A stretch of 60,000 nucleotides of DNA from Takakia lepidozioides. Its lineage: Eukaryota > Streptophyta > Takakiopsida > Takakiales > Takakiaceae. Both the position numbers and the translations under genes were made by a program. Shown piece by piece: positions 1-13,461 of this stretch; position 1 is the first letter of the stretch, and every line of letters begins with the position of its first letter. Location: the NCBI GenBank assembly GCA_030704615.1, contig CM060734.1, positions 21,950,001-22,010,000 on the forward strand, read 5' to 3'. Under the pieces are notes generated by a model that did not search any database, was not told where the DNA came from, and saw only the letters and a list, made by a program, of their open reading frames with translations.

Positions 1-17
1 TCTGTCCAGGACTCGAT

Positions 18-40
18 AGTACAGTACAGTACAGTACAGT
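18..40. repeat. AGTAC pentanucleotide microsatellite
   Basis: The 5-bp unit AGTAC is repeated about four and a half times without interruption. It lies in a stretch (1-222) where I see nothing else. Confidence 0.8.
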
Positions 41-222
41 GACCTGAATTGTGATCAAATTGTGCCCATGAATCATTTTGAGGGATTTGAACAAGGGACT
101 TCAGGGTGTTGAACCTCTTGCCAGCAAGAATCCAAGTTAAAAATCATTTTCTGTTAACTTGATGATGGGTGGTCCACCAGACAAGAAGGCAGAGTCTGTT
201 TGTGTAACCGTCACGAGAAGCT

Positions 223-2372
223 ATGGCTGTAGCCACCCATGACCTTGAAGCCTGGAAGCGCGAACGCTTCACCTCCTCTCTGCCCAGTGCACCCTCCCAG
301 TCCCACATAGAGCAGGCATCATCAAGCTATAAGCTTTGGTTTTGCAATCTTGCGAGGAAGAAGCGAGAAGCCATGGCAATCATAAGGAAGAGAAAAGCAA
401 CCGTTCCGAGTGTTGTCGGGAGCTACGGCTGTGCGAAGCAGCCTGCGTCCACATGCTCAAGACACTGCAGTCGCCCTCCAACAGAGAGAGCAACAACATC
501 CAAGCCTTGTGGCCCTAAACACTTGGCTTGCTCAACAAAACCCAAAAGGTCGATTAGATCCGAAGGTACAAGACAGCACGCTCCAGATAGAATGGAACCT
601 ACCAAGAGCGAGCGCATTGCCCTTTTAAAAGCTCTGGCCAAGCTGCTCGTGGATCGCATTGAGACTGCCTGCGCTGCCCGGCAGCCAGGCCCAGGCAATG
701 CACAAACTCTTCATCCCATGCCAAGCTCGGAGGATGATATGGATCTCTCTGATACAAGACCCCGGGATGATCATATTGTATCCGTCTCGCAGATGCCATC
801 CCTGGACTGTCCACGCTCTCTCCCTCACAACTGGATCCCATCACGAAAGGTAACCAAGAAAGTTGCTCCCACAGCCCCAGAAGATGTATGCAGAGCGTGC
901 ATCAAGAAAATCATACGGCCGTGCTTTGTATTTGACAATTTGGTACGAAATCAAAATCCGACCACTATTGTACACCGTACAAAACTACAGAGCAGTCCAT
1001 TGGAGCACCGAAATGGCAAGTCTTTCATTTATTGCCAGGCCTAGAAGAAACAACCCGCACATTAGAAGAATCTGACATGTCCGACAACCTTCTAGATGCG
1101 GAAGTTTTCAATGAGGTATTTGGGGAGGCAATTTGCCAAGCAGGATGTGCTTCACGGTCTCGTTGTCGGTTAGAGCCACCAATCGTTTGTGCGGAGGCCA
1201 GTATGCCAGGCCCCCGGTGCCAGCCCTTTTCCCACCAATCCACCAAGTTCTTGGGTAAGATTTCCTCACCCACCAAGTGCAAATGCAGGGTTGTGTTTGG
1301 GAGAGAGAGGGCCGGCAAAGTTTCCAGATCAGTGTCTGCATGGGCGATTTCCTTCCGCGAAGGATCTAGAAAGAATTGTGTTGGTATGAATGCGAGATCT
1401 TGGGATAAGGATTGGGTACAATCAGATTCCAGCCTCCGCTTGGTTATGTACAAAGGCTGACGCTCACTACAACATATGCTATAAACTGTGAAGACCAAGA
1501 AACAATCCACACGCTCATGATGAACCTCATCTTAGTGTACGTCTGTGCAGTACTCAGCTCATCTTCTAGGAATTAGAAGTGCAATACCAGCACTCTTTGA
1601 AATATTTACTCCTATTGGATTGCAAGGTGGCACAGAATCTGGTGACGACACCAAACACTCGTCCATAGCAAAGACCTGTGATCATTCCTTGAATTACAGA
1701 GAAGAAGAGGGTCACTTGAGAGCCCTTTTCAAGAAAGGACTGACTTGCACAAACACCAGTGGTTCTACCTCACCATCAGCAGCCAAAAAAGTTCTGAAAA
1801 CTAGCGCTCCAGTAATATTACCAACAGCTGCAAGGTTCCATATGGATAGAATTGAAAGACATAAAACATACATTCCCAATGACTGCCCAAGGAAAGCCAG
1901 CAGGAAAGTAGAGGAGTGCATGGCAGCAGAACCAGACTCTTTGAATGTCTTCAGTGTCTATGTGAAACGGTGCGCATTTAAGGAGCATAACAAGACCAAG
2001 TCAACAGATGTCTTGGATCTGCATATGCCAGAGGGAGGGCCACAGGAGTTGGTGGATCACTTTGATGGCCGTAGAGAAGCTCAGGAGAGATGGAGAGGAG
2101 ACAGATGACCGCATTTTCTTACTCCCGACTCGCTGGCTGCCAGACCTTGTAGGAAAGAGAGGGAGTGCAATTTCAGTCATTGCTGGGAAGTTCCTCCCAA
2201 TGGCATATTTGAGGGCCTGACTCCAGAGCAGACCAATCTTCTAAGCAGAGGGCAAGACGTCACAAGGAATTCTGCCGGCGAAAGGAGTGCAGCCGATCAA
2301 CAATTTCAAACCAAAGTGGGGCGCCAGCTGGAGACGATGGAACCCTCATGTCACCAAAACACGCTTTGAAAG
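223..2372 (+). other. Coding-like region, unrecognised
   Basis: I do not recognise this. An ATG at 223 opens 273 codons to 1044. The protein is basic at the N-terminus, and a GTAACC donor-like site at 850 falls in phase. A second frame is open from about 1032 to 1458, and the same frame again from about 1551 (after a CAG acceptor-like site at 1548-1550) to a TGA at 2106-2108. That frame then stays open for a further 87 codons to a TGA at 2370-2372. The pieces could be exons of one plus-strand gene converging on TGD2, or a decayed gene. No domain, signal peptide or membrane segment is visible. Exon joins are guesses, and chance ORFs cannot be excluded. Confidence 0.28.
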
Positions 2373-2887
2373 CGTCTCAGAGCTCAGAGGTGCTGCAAAT
2401 GGCGGCATCCCCTAAACCGCCAGCAGACAAATGGCCTTTTAATTCTAGCTCTGTCCACTGATTCAAGAGAACCTTGAATGTCCCTTCAACGGACTAAAAT
2501 GTTACCCAGTAGATGCTATCTCTGGTCATCTTCAAGGTACCTGTCTTGAGCAGGTGAGTATATTGATGAAAAAGTAATGTACAGATCAATTAAGTAAATA
2601 GAGGGAAGATGAACATGTAAATCCACTCACTAGTAGATCTGCGAAGAAAGGTTCTCTGGCTGTTATCCCAATGGAGATCACAAATTACATCCCGACTACT
2701 AAATAAGAGATTGAGATATGGTGGCAGTACAGAATGGACTGGGAGCTTCCTAGTGAAGGTTGGGCAAATACATCAGGGCCCTTCTCCAATTACCTGATTG
2801 TAATCTATTGAGATACACGATGTCTTACATTTGCCTTCCTTTCCTTCAAAAGGGAGGAGCTTTTCCAAAGAAAAGTGGAGTCTCTAA

Positions 2888-5800
2888 CTAGTCTGTGATA
2901 AGCCGGCTTAATGATTCAATGAGCTGCCTCAAGTTGTGCCGTGTTTGCGAATCTCCCGTCAGCCCACTAACACTTTCACTGATGCTCTGTGTGCCACAAG
3001 GACAGGAAGACAGCAACATAGTCAATAACATTTTTATGGAAGACTGACTCGCAATTTGCATTGAAACTAGTAAACAGGTACATCACAAGCTGCATGAAAC
3101 AAGGACAAAATTTCCACCTCACCACAATGATATCTACTACTTTGCAAGTCTGTCTACTTCCTGCAATTTGTCAGAACCCCGTATTTCTGGGGAAGCAGCC
3201 TTCAGGGCTGACCATCACAAAGACAAACAGCCTCACCTCAATGTGCTTGAGCGTCTTTGACAAAGTGGAAACTGACTCACGCAGCATCTCTGTGTTCTCA
3301 GATGTCAACACCGACTTATTTAACTTCCTGTAGAGAGAATGAATGTAAAGCTATTAATAGCGATCCCGACACTAAGCTTTTCTGTGACAGGTATAGTAAT
3401 ACACAATGCCAACAACATCCATCCTTCCCACACCCATGTCCTCAAATACGGCACTTCATGTAGCAATGCAAGCATAGCCCAACATTGTAAAAGTACGTTG
3501 GACTCAGAGGAGAGAAGGAAAGGCAGATTTATATAATACTGACAATCCTCCCAAATAATCCCTTACCATAAGACCAGGATTATTCTTAGATGAGCACGAG
3601 ATGGGGAAGACGGGGAGGCCATTATTGAAGTGTGAGAGAAATGGACTCGCCCGGTGCGAGTTCCAGGCAGGCATTTCTCAGAAAGAGAACCGGTCTACAT
3701 CATGTTTTCATGGGTTTCACCCCCCATTATTCTATTTGAAGTTAGCATCCAGCATAAGCCCCTCTTAGGAGAAAAAAGTGGGTCAAATGTTCTTCAAAAT
3801 GAGAGGGCATTTAACTACCTGGCACTGCAACAACAGAATGGACACTAATCTTGGCTCTCAAGGATTGTGCAGAGACTACTCCCAAGAGGTGTAAGGCAGC
3901 TCTAGAACCGTGTTCAGCTGAAAAACCCCTGGAGATAGAGTCCCTCTTCTCTATTGAAAGCAGAGACAAAGCTGAGATATGATTCTTTAGTTAACTTCTT
4001 TGCCCGAGTGAAACCTTTGACACAGTCATGCTGGCTTGCTGTAGAGGGTCAGTTGCCTACACAGACAAATTCCATTGCCAGGGTCCAGGACCTAGGGAAG
4101 AGGAAAGAGGTGCAGATTGAAGTTCAGAGTTGAATGTTCAAATGGCAGATAGGAGCTCTGTTGAGATGTTTAAAGCGGACATTGCACAAGATGTCCATCT
4201 TGCTATCACCATTTATTAGCTGCAACTTATGGAAGAGAAAAACCTCTTGTTGCTGCACCTTCCAAGAGATGGGTGTGAAAGACCAACAGAGGTAATGCAG
4301 CCAAGTATACGGAAATGTGGACAAGTTTGCAAGCAGAAAACATAGTCCTCATTACTCACCTGAGATCATGGCCTGTTTGAGTAGCAATCCTAGTCAGGTT
4401 CTCGAGATCTTTCAGCAGCCCCCCCTCCTTCACCTCTTTAAGCAAGGGTGCGAAATCATCTGCCATCAATTCGACCTGCCCAGCCAACCAAAACAGAAAC
4501 AAACATTGACTCCAAAGTACGCACATCCACCTCCAATAGCAAAGCATTGCTCCCTGGTGCAGTCAGCCCCTCATTGCAATCAGAGTTACAAAGCAAAGCC
4601 CAATTAACAGATGTCAATTTAACAGTACCTTAAGCAGGAAGGCTGGATTGACAAACCCACCCACTTGTTTGTGCTATTCTCAATTTTTTCATGGACTTTA
4701 GGAAGATGTTAGGATCTCATCACCAGTGGCAGCCTTGCTATTTATACCTTTGACAAGAATACACTCATGCCTACCTTGAAAAAGGTATAGGGCTACCTGG
4801 ATTCACTTTGACACTATGACTTCCTAGGGGCTCAAGCATGCCCACATGGAGCATTTTGACTTCACAGAACTGCTTCAAAGAACCAAGCACCTGATGGCTT
4901 TTCTCATAGCTGCAAATTGACTCCTACAGAGATTCTACTAAAAGTATTATAGTATGAATCCCTAAAGTATCTACCTTACTTATGGAAACTAGGAAAGACC
5001 TTATGGTCAAAGCCTTGCTTGCATATGATGGCACCTTATGTAAGGAATTGCAAGATTTGCAAGCATTCGTGTTCCCAATTCTGAGTTTTGCAGGACTTGT
5101 GAGGTTTCTATGTACATGCTAGCTTCTATATTGAATCGTGTCCAGATGTATGCTGTTGTTCAACAAAACAGGACTAGATCCAAATGCTCTAGGTCTTTAC
5201 ACGACTAAACTATACTCTCCCCTCTCACACACACACATGTCAACTGACTTAATTTGAGGAATTGGATCGAAGTTGGTAATGAGGAAAACAGTGCCAAAAT
5301 GATGCGAGGCATACTTTTTCAGAGTACAAAAATCTGTAACAGAAGAGGTAGCAGCCATACTTTGGCAAGAAGAGGCTTGACATCTTCCACAGCCATCCCC
5401 ATGCGTTCAGCCATGTCATACATTCCCGATACACTCATTTCGTCCATTTGACGTGCCATCTTTGTGCAAATGCCGATCAACTCATCCAAGCTCACTCCTT
5501 GCTCCCCCTTGATTCTCTCTCTATCGCAAACTATAAGGCCTTCAGCTGGGCAGCCTGCATCCAGCGGCCCTACTGTGGGGTTCGGCAGCGGCAGGCGTGG
5601 TGTAACGTCAATGAGTGTCTCGCTCATTAAGCCCGACCGGTTGACCTCGACCAGTGCATTACGCGGGATGACAATGCCAGCATCCACCAGCTCCACCACC
5701 ACATCGATGCGCTGCAGGCTGGGCCGCACCCTCACCACGTTGCCCACAGACACCCCCCGAATGTTTACGGGTGTGCCCACTGTGATGCCCTGCGCTTGCG

Positions 5801-6380
5801 CAAATTCCATCACTGCCTCATACTTCTTCGACCTTGCCCGAATCTGGGTACCCTTCACCCACATGAGTGTCATTGTCAACACCAACACGCCCGACATTAG
5901 AAATAGGCCCACCCCACCTTCCCGAAAGGTGCTCTTTCCGACCCCGAAATTGCTCAGTGGTTGCACCACTTGATGCCAAATGGATTTCGGGATTTCAAGC
6001 ACCTTTGCCAGCCCGTTCGTCCTCTTAGTAGATGTTGAGGATGATGATGGCTCGCTGCTGTTGGTCACGTTCCCCTTCACGGCCCCGTTTTGACTCCAGC
6101 TGTGGTTTAGTTCAAAGACAAGCTTCACCTCAAGACCGAGATTGCCATGACCACTGCTGAAGGAGGTCTTGGGATCCCTTCTATGCCGACTTCCAATCTT
6201 ACCCCCACGAGGATGGAGCCCTTGAAAATAATGTAGCCCTCTGTCCGCTAGAGAACCCGGCACCATTCTAGAACTCAAAATATGTGATGAAAAGCACGGG
6301 GAATCACGACTTCCGGACGGTCTCCCTGCAGACTCAAGTACGCAGCTTGAAACACCTGAAAAGCCAGTAGGCAAATCCAT
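2888..6380 (-). CDS. TGD2: TGD2, MCE-domain subunit of chloroplast lipid importer
   Basis: Phospholipid-binding subunit of the TGD1-2-3 ABC importer in the inner chloroplast envelope, which moves ER-derived lipid into the plastid for galactolipid synthesis. Four exons on the minus strand: 5361-6380, 4360-4475, 3237-3327, 2888-2986, all with GT..AG introns and consistent phase, giving 441 residues (Arabidopsis TGD2 is about 380). Residues 1-120 are Ser/Arg-rich and look like a transit peptide. A conserved EGGVGLF stretch leads into one membrane segment at about 157-176. The MCE domain follows at about 184-262 (GTPVNIRGVSVG, IPRNALVEVNRSGL). The Cys-containing segment GLIVCDR and the helical tail ending ESLSRLITD match the family throughout. 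The start is the ATG at 6380. Upstream 6381-6870 would hold the promoter, but I see no clear motif there. Confidence 0.93.
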
Positions 6381-6878
6381 GCTTGCCGCTCCTACTTTCA
6401 GCTCTCATTGACCCATCGCTCTAAACTTCAGCATGGAGATACGGGTGGCGAATTCCCCCAAACCGCAACCTGTTGACAAGCTCACCACTCCCTGCTACAT
6501 TGTGATGCAAGATGCTGCCTGACAATGCCTACGAAGCAAAGCTCTGCATTCTGTCTGTAGATCTGGGCACTCCATGATCACACTTCTAACAATCCTTCTA
6601 TCACTGTACCGCCCGTAGATCCTCCCCCACGAACAGTCTTAGATCTCACAGCGGGCTGCCAGCTCTAGATCACAGGATTTCCGAGGTGGCATTTAGCAGA
6701 TTATCAGGGCCGCTTCACGTTAGACAGTATCGAGGCCATCACTTGGACAACAACACAATCCTACTTGGCGTCTAAATGGCGCCACGCTGAGGTGGGTCCG
6801 AGTCTTAGCCCTTCGTACAAGCTATCTGTGTATGCGAGGGCAGCCCAAGAAGTTTTTGGCCCGTCGTTCGGTCTAAAC

Positions 6879-7734
6879 CAGTGTTGTGCGGGTCCGGGTT
6901 TTGAAGGCGCGTACCCGGCGGGTTAGGATCCGGGTTACCCGGACCCGCACCCGGACCCGTGCTATCACAAAAAACCCGGGCCCTAACCCGGATTCATTTC
7001 TAAAATGAACCCGGAACTGGACCCGCCTGCTGGGTCCAGAACCAGTTAAACCCGCTACCCGAGGGCCAATGTAGCGGGTCACCACCTTAGATCTGGTAGG
7101 TTTTGTCATATGTGTGGAGGGGACGAGCAGCAATAGGCCACTGCAGCAGCCAGCCCCACCACGTTGTAGCCCAGTGGTAATGCCCACATACCACCTCAAA
7201 AGCGGTTGTGGGTTCAATCCCCGGAGTGGTGTCACAAAGTTGTGCCCTCAGGGACCATAATTTACACCTCCCAAAGGAGACGTCATATATTATTATTATG
7301 CCGGATCCCACACAACCATGCTATAGTGATCTACCCTTGAGGCATATTACTATTCTTAACATGTTTAAAGAATTGATATTGAAAAATAGAAAATGGAACT
7401 CAAACTTAATTTAATTCATATTCATGGTATACATATTCATATTCATGGTATATTTTGAAGGAATTTCTCTTAAAATAAAATTCATTATTAGGATTTAAAG
7501 TTTTTTCCAGCCAAAAATAAATTTATCCCTAATTAATCTTATTTTTCTAATTTATTTAATCAATAAATTAGGACCCAGATCCGACCCCGTGAACCCGCTA
7601 ATATTTCCCAACAACTACCCGGACCCCGACCCGGATTTTCCAAATTTCAAAAACCCGGATCCGGACCCGGACTTGGCTCTGAAAAAAACCGGACCCGGCG
7701 AGTTCCTTAAAAAGGAAGAACCCGCACAACACTG
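6879..7734. mobile_element. Non-autonomous hAT element with 8-bp TSD
   Basis: The ends are perfect 15-bp inverted repeats, CAGTGTTGTGCGGGT at 6879 and its complement ending at 7734. The flanks carry an exact 8-bp direct duplication, GTCTAAAC, at 6871-6878 and 7735-7742. An 8-bp duplication with CA..TG ends is the hAT signature. The subterminal 150 bp on each side are crowded with GGACCCGG/CCGGGTCC motifs, probably transposase-binding sites, while the middle is AT-rich. No transposase is encoded, so the element would need a helper. A SINE sits inside it. Confidence 0.93.
7160..7305 (+). mobile_element. tRNA-derived SINE nested in hAT element
   Basis: A pol III box A-like TAGCCCAGTGG (about 7167) is followed about 35 bp later by box B-like GGGTTCAATCC. 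The 60-bp head closely resembles the copy at 27609, and both have GACGTC followed by a TA-rich tail. The head is tRNA-like, but no intact cloverleaf can be drawn, so it is not a tRNA gene. It inserted into, or was carried by, the surrounding hAT element. Confidence 0.65.
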
Positions 7735-7742
7735 GTCTAAAC

Positions 7743-9609
<1,867 letters not shown>

Positions 9610-11170
9610 AGTAGTGTGTTGCGCAGCCTGCCTCTCTTCTACCATAGATTGATGCTAATCACCTGGCAAGGGTAACATTTCTTTGGAAGCAAAAGGGCAA
9701 AAGGGCGACCTTACTGAGACGTCTATTGACTTGTCATCCTCGAGATGCGCTGTACTGTTCATTGGTGTAGCAATACCTACTTCATGCAAGTCTCTCTCTC
9801 TTACTCTGCGTTGTGTATGATTCCTTCACTGGCGGTCGTATCTTGGGTTCACTGAGCAAGTGGCCAGTGATGCTCTTTGAAGTCGATGTGCAGGGTATAG
9901 GCCTTAATTAATGTTTGCAGTTGGCTTGTTGCTTGCCAACAGTCCTAGATGGATCCCTCCCCCATCTCTTTGAGCCCCTTTTTAATATCAGAGAGGGGGT
10001 CATCTTTTGAGTGGGTTTTCCCTCCTGTTGCAGCTTGAGCCAGTTCGTTGGCCTTACTAAGGTTTTTGCAATTGTAACTGTCTTCCAAGTGACAATTTCA
10101 TTGGGCTCTTGTGTTGTTTTGGAGCAGCTCATCCAGTTTTTATATAATGTTCTGACATGGATTGCTTGCCGCATACAATTTCTGCATTTGAGGCACTTGA
10201 CTGAGTAGGTAGGTGCGCATGATCAAAATGAGCAAAGATGTCATGTCCAGAATCATAGGAACGGTTTTTCAGGTCAGTAACTGTGCATGGGATCTGAATT
10301 GCAGCCCGTAGGCAAGGGGTCCAAAGGGGTTTTGACACTGGTTTCAGATGGAGAAGTTCTAGGTTATGTCTTTGAGTAAACAGCCATGCCACACTTGGGG
10401 ATCTTTTTCAGGTGGATATGAAGTGTGAGATCGCGAGTATTGTGTTTCAGCACAGGTCCTGGCTTTCATTCAATGTTGAAATGGTTCACAAACTTCCAAT
10501 TGGAAGCTTGCTAAGACTGACCTGTGAAGTATAATTAAAGCATTCTCTGCTTTGCATCACCATCTTAAAGCACTGCAGCGACCAACCAATGCACTCATCT
10601 TGATACCCCCTAAGAAAGAAAAGTGCCTAAACGTTGCCTTGGCATTGTGAACGATGAAGACAGGAACTGGATTCAATACTTGCTGCTCTGCCAACTGAGT
10701 TGATCACAACTATTATGGGTAGCTTTGAGGATTTGTGAGGTCACTGTTGATAATCAGTTGTGTGGTTTCTAGAAGACCTCATTGATAGCGGGCCAGCAGC
10801 AGAAAATAAGAAATTGTCTGATCTCTTTCTTGGACATATTGGATCAGGGGGTGCACAGAGGAGACTTCGCACACCTGAGAGTTGCAGTCAATTCAAACCC
10901 TGAGATTTTGAACAGTCTGTGCACTCAGTACACACTCATGATCAGTACGTATCTTCGCTAGCCACTCAATGTCAAATTATTATGTGTTCCAGAGTTATAG
11001 AAATGTCTGATGATTGTCCTTAACTAGCTCACGACAAAGTCTAGCAGCGCTCCCTTCGATCTCCCAGTCTCTTCTGCAGCTTCGAGGTGATCTCAAACCT
11101 TGCCTCCTCAAGGTGGCATGAGTCAGACAGCACCAAATACTGGGTCAGAACGTCAGAACCCCCGGACTTT
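9610..11170. other. Gene-free interval after calmodulin
   Basis: The first several hundred bases are presumably calmodulin 3' UTR. AATTAAAG near 10535 could serve as a poly(A) signal, but that is a guess. Only short, incoherent open frames occur on both strands, and no repeat or RNA gene is recognised. Confidence 0.5.
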
Positions 11171-11887
11171 TCAAAATGACGACAGTGCTTGCCATAAAGC
11201 ATCTGAGGGCTGCAATAGGGGGAGTCCGAAGGGATTTTGTGAAACAAATGTTGGCACAGGAGCACGAGACTCGTGCAATCTAGTGAGGTAAGGTTGAAGA
11301 TCATCCAGCAAATACTTGTCTCCGAAGTAATCGTTGAAGGCGCTGTATTTTGGAACACAGAGTGACGTATGGGGTGGATTGAAGAAATCCTGAAATGGAG
11401 AATGATCAAGTAGTAGTGTGTTGGTCTTGAATGCCTGATGGAAATGCTTGGAGGGAACGTACGTCCACAGATCGTACAGTCTCTTAACAAGTATGTACTC
11501 AGGAAGAGAAGTGTCGCTGAATGGAACCCTCCAGCATTGATATCGATGACAAGCTAGATGGATCTGCTGTTCATGTCGGCCAAATACAATGGGCAACAGT
11601 TTCACGAGCCTTTCAAGTGGCTCCGTGGACCACACCGCAATCGTGAAGTGATGGAATGCAAAGTCAAAGAATTCTAACAGTTGATTCCTCAGGACAATTA
11701 CCATACTAGGATCGACGTGCGTCAAAGGAACATCACTAGGAGGTGGGGATGCCTCCAATACCTCGCAGATGAAAGTGAGATCTAGAATGAGGTAATATGT
11801 GCTGGGAAGCTGGCCGCCAGGTCCTCTCTCCAGTTCTTCATACAGAGCCTTGTCATACTTGGTGAGCGGTTTCCCACTCACAGGCCT
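11171..11887 (-). CDS. FCP1/NIF-like phosphatase-fold protein, terminal exon
   Basis: The last 238 residues of a minus-strand gene. The exon opens after a CCAG acceptor at 11888 and ends with TGA at 11171-11173. The fold of the FCP1 homology (NIF) HAD family is recognisable: YYLILDLTFI (exon residues 31-40) aligns with motif I, FTIAVWST (81-88) with motif II, and LLLDHSP (158-164) with motif IV. The Tyr/Asp-rich tail FGDKYLLDDLQPYL matches the end of the domain. Family members are Mg-dependent Ser/Thr phosphatases using DxDxT. Here D36 is kept, but the second Asp is Thr38 and the Thr is Ile40, so catalysis is doubtful. Upstream coding exons were not located, so the N-terminus is missing from this call. 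No introns break the exon. Confidence 0.78.
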   Translation of the reverse strand, partial: RPVSGKPLTKYDKALYEELERGPGGQLPSTYYLILDLTFICEVLEASPPPSDVPLTHVDPSMVIVLRNQLLEFFDFAFHHFTIAVWSTEPLERLVKLLPIVFGRHEQQIHLACHRYQCWRVPFSDTSLPEYILVKRLYDLWTYVPSKHFHQAFKTNTLLLDHSPFQDFFNPPHTSLCVPKYSAFNDYFGDKYLLDDLQPYLTRLHESRAPVPTFVSQNPFGLPLLQPSDALWQALSSF

Positions 11888-12059
11888 CTGGAAAATGCAC
11901 AATGCCAAGAGGAATAAGAAGACATTGAGTTCCACTTCTACGAGTACACACAATAACACGGTATTGCTATACAAATGTACAATGATGCGAGGAGGATGAT
12001 GTGGCTTTCAAAACATCATGCTGATCGACTCTTAGAGCATTCGTGGCAAAGGAAGAGCA

Positions 12060-12200
12060 TTGCATTTTCGGTTGGGTGGAAAGGCTACCCAGAGTCTACC
12101 CATCTGCAAATTTGACGGATGCTGAAGATGTGATTGACGAGTGGGAATCGTGTTTCGACGAGCGAGAGAAAAGGTACAAAGCAACAAATCTGCCTTGAGC
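12060..12200 (+). pseudogene. Possible Ty3/gypsy integrase chromodomain remnant
   Basis: One frame reads FSVGWKGYPES, close to the chromodomain core found at the C-terminus of chromovirus integrases. A shifted frame continues with NLTDAEDVIDEWE, which fits the following helix. The frame change and the absence of other retrotransposon domains nearby mark it as a relic if it is real. The match is short and chance is possible. Confidence 0.35.
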
Positions 12201-12289
12201 TGAAGACTCCTGGACGGTTGCCAAGACCTAGTAACTACCTGAAGGGGCACTTCAGTGCTTTCTTACGAATTGAATTGAGCTCCCCACCC

Positions 12290-12350
12290 CTTCACTTCAG
12301 GCTGTTTGAGCTGCGGGTGGACGTTATAAAGTCCCATTTCTTTTCGTTTC
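12290..12350 (+). repeat. LINE 3'-end fragment
   Basis: The stretch around GGACGTTATAAAG followed by a CATTTCTTTTC-like tail matches the 3' end of the elements at 15626-15960 and 15961-16613. Only the last 50-60 bp are present, typical of extreme 5' truncation. Confidence 0.5.
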
Positions 12351-13178
12351 CTACTATGAAATGAAGATGAAATAGTTTCACCCTCTTCCATGTGCAAAGA
12401 TGGAGAATAGTTCCGCAAAGCTGGTGCTCCTCCATGAGAGAAAAACAGAGACATTTTTAATCTGAAAAAGATCTTTCTGACATCTCAGATCCAAGACTGT
12501 TTCGTCTTAGCAGCAGAACTACAAATGATTCGCCTGTCTCTACCCTATGCATTCGCTGCCTGGCCTTGTCTTCTTGCGCTCTCTCTTGGCTATACCTCAC
12601 CGCTAGCTCTCTCCGACCAACTATCCCGCCAGCCATCTCCCCTACCCCTCCTCACACTCTTGACCACCGTCTCCATCCTCGAGAAGGTTCATAAGAGTAG
12701 AAGGTTTTGCATGCAGCGCCAAGTGGCCCACATGCAATTGCCACTTTTAGAGGGCCTGCCATCAAAATGTGGGGCCCACATGCAGCCACTACATATTTCA
12801 CCTAAGAATGCTGTTCTCTCAACGGAGGACAATCATGAAGCTGTAAGATGGACAAAATGAATGCCCTCTTTCACCTATCTTCCAACATAGAGTAATGAGA
12901 CAGTTTATACCCAGATTTCACCACAGAAGTCCCATGAAGAATCTACAGATGCGATCAGACGCCCCCCACTGTCACAAGCTGGCCATGCTGAAGCAGCATT
13001 AGACAGTCATGCTGTGGTCTGAGCATAACACTGACTGTAAAGCCAATGGGTGCATAGCTCACTGTGTCTGTCCCTACAGTGTGTTGTGGCATCCATCTAT
13101 CCTCTTACAACTGGAAAAATGTCGTTGCACTCTAGTACATAATCAAGTGGGTAACACTGGTCTAACTCATTGCCTTAA
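12351..13178. other. Gene-free interval
   Basis: Contains one hydrophobic ATG-initiated frame (12525-12857, 110 codons, Leu/Pro-rich at the start) that resembles a signal peptide by composition. It has no supporting context or homology I recognise. The upstream exons and promoter of the phosphatase-fold gene must lie somewhere in 11888-13178 if that gene is intact. Confidence 0.35.
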
Positions 13179-13269
13179 CCTCACTAGAAAACTTAAGTCT
13201 TGCAGACAAATGTTTAGACAGTTCTTATTCTGAACTTTTGTCTGCAAGACTACAAGTTTTCTAGTGAGG
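13179..13269. ncRNA. Long near-perfect hairpin, candidate small-RNA precursor
   Basis: Arms 13179-13210 and 13237-13269 pair as 16 bp, a 1x2 internal loop, then 15 bp, around a loop of about 26 nt. The stem begins CCTCACTAGAAAACTT and the distal part is GTCTTGCAGACAAA. Size and shape fit a plant MIRNA or young inverted-repeat precursor. A small foldback transposon would look the same. It lies 190 bp beyond the ALG14 stop codon, possibly within its 3' UTR. Confidence 0.45.
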
Positions 13270-13461
13270 TGGAGGCAGTTTAGCATATGGTTTTATGCCC
13301 ACTGTAGTAAGCAGAGGAAAACTAAATTGTAGTGAAGAGCAGAATTCTGTAGTGCCCATGGAGACCAATCAGCTCTGGTTCAATAGCAGCTCCCAAACTG
13401 ATAGGTCGAGGCTGAAGATACTATCTTCAGTGCAAAAACTGGAACCCAGTACAATGTACCA

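Noticed and set aside
1025-1510. 161-codon minus-strand frame
   Set aside because: It overlaps the plus-strand coding-like frame, lacks any recognisable motif and is probably its shadow.
12525-12857. Signal-peptide-like 110-codon frame
   Set aside because: The hydrophobic start comes from a pyrimidine-rich stretch; no cysteine or domain pattern follows and no splice context was found.
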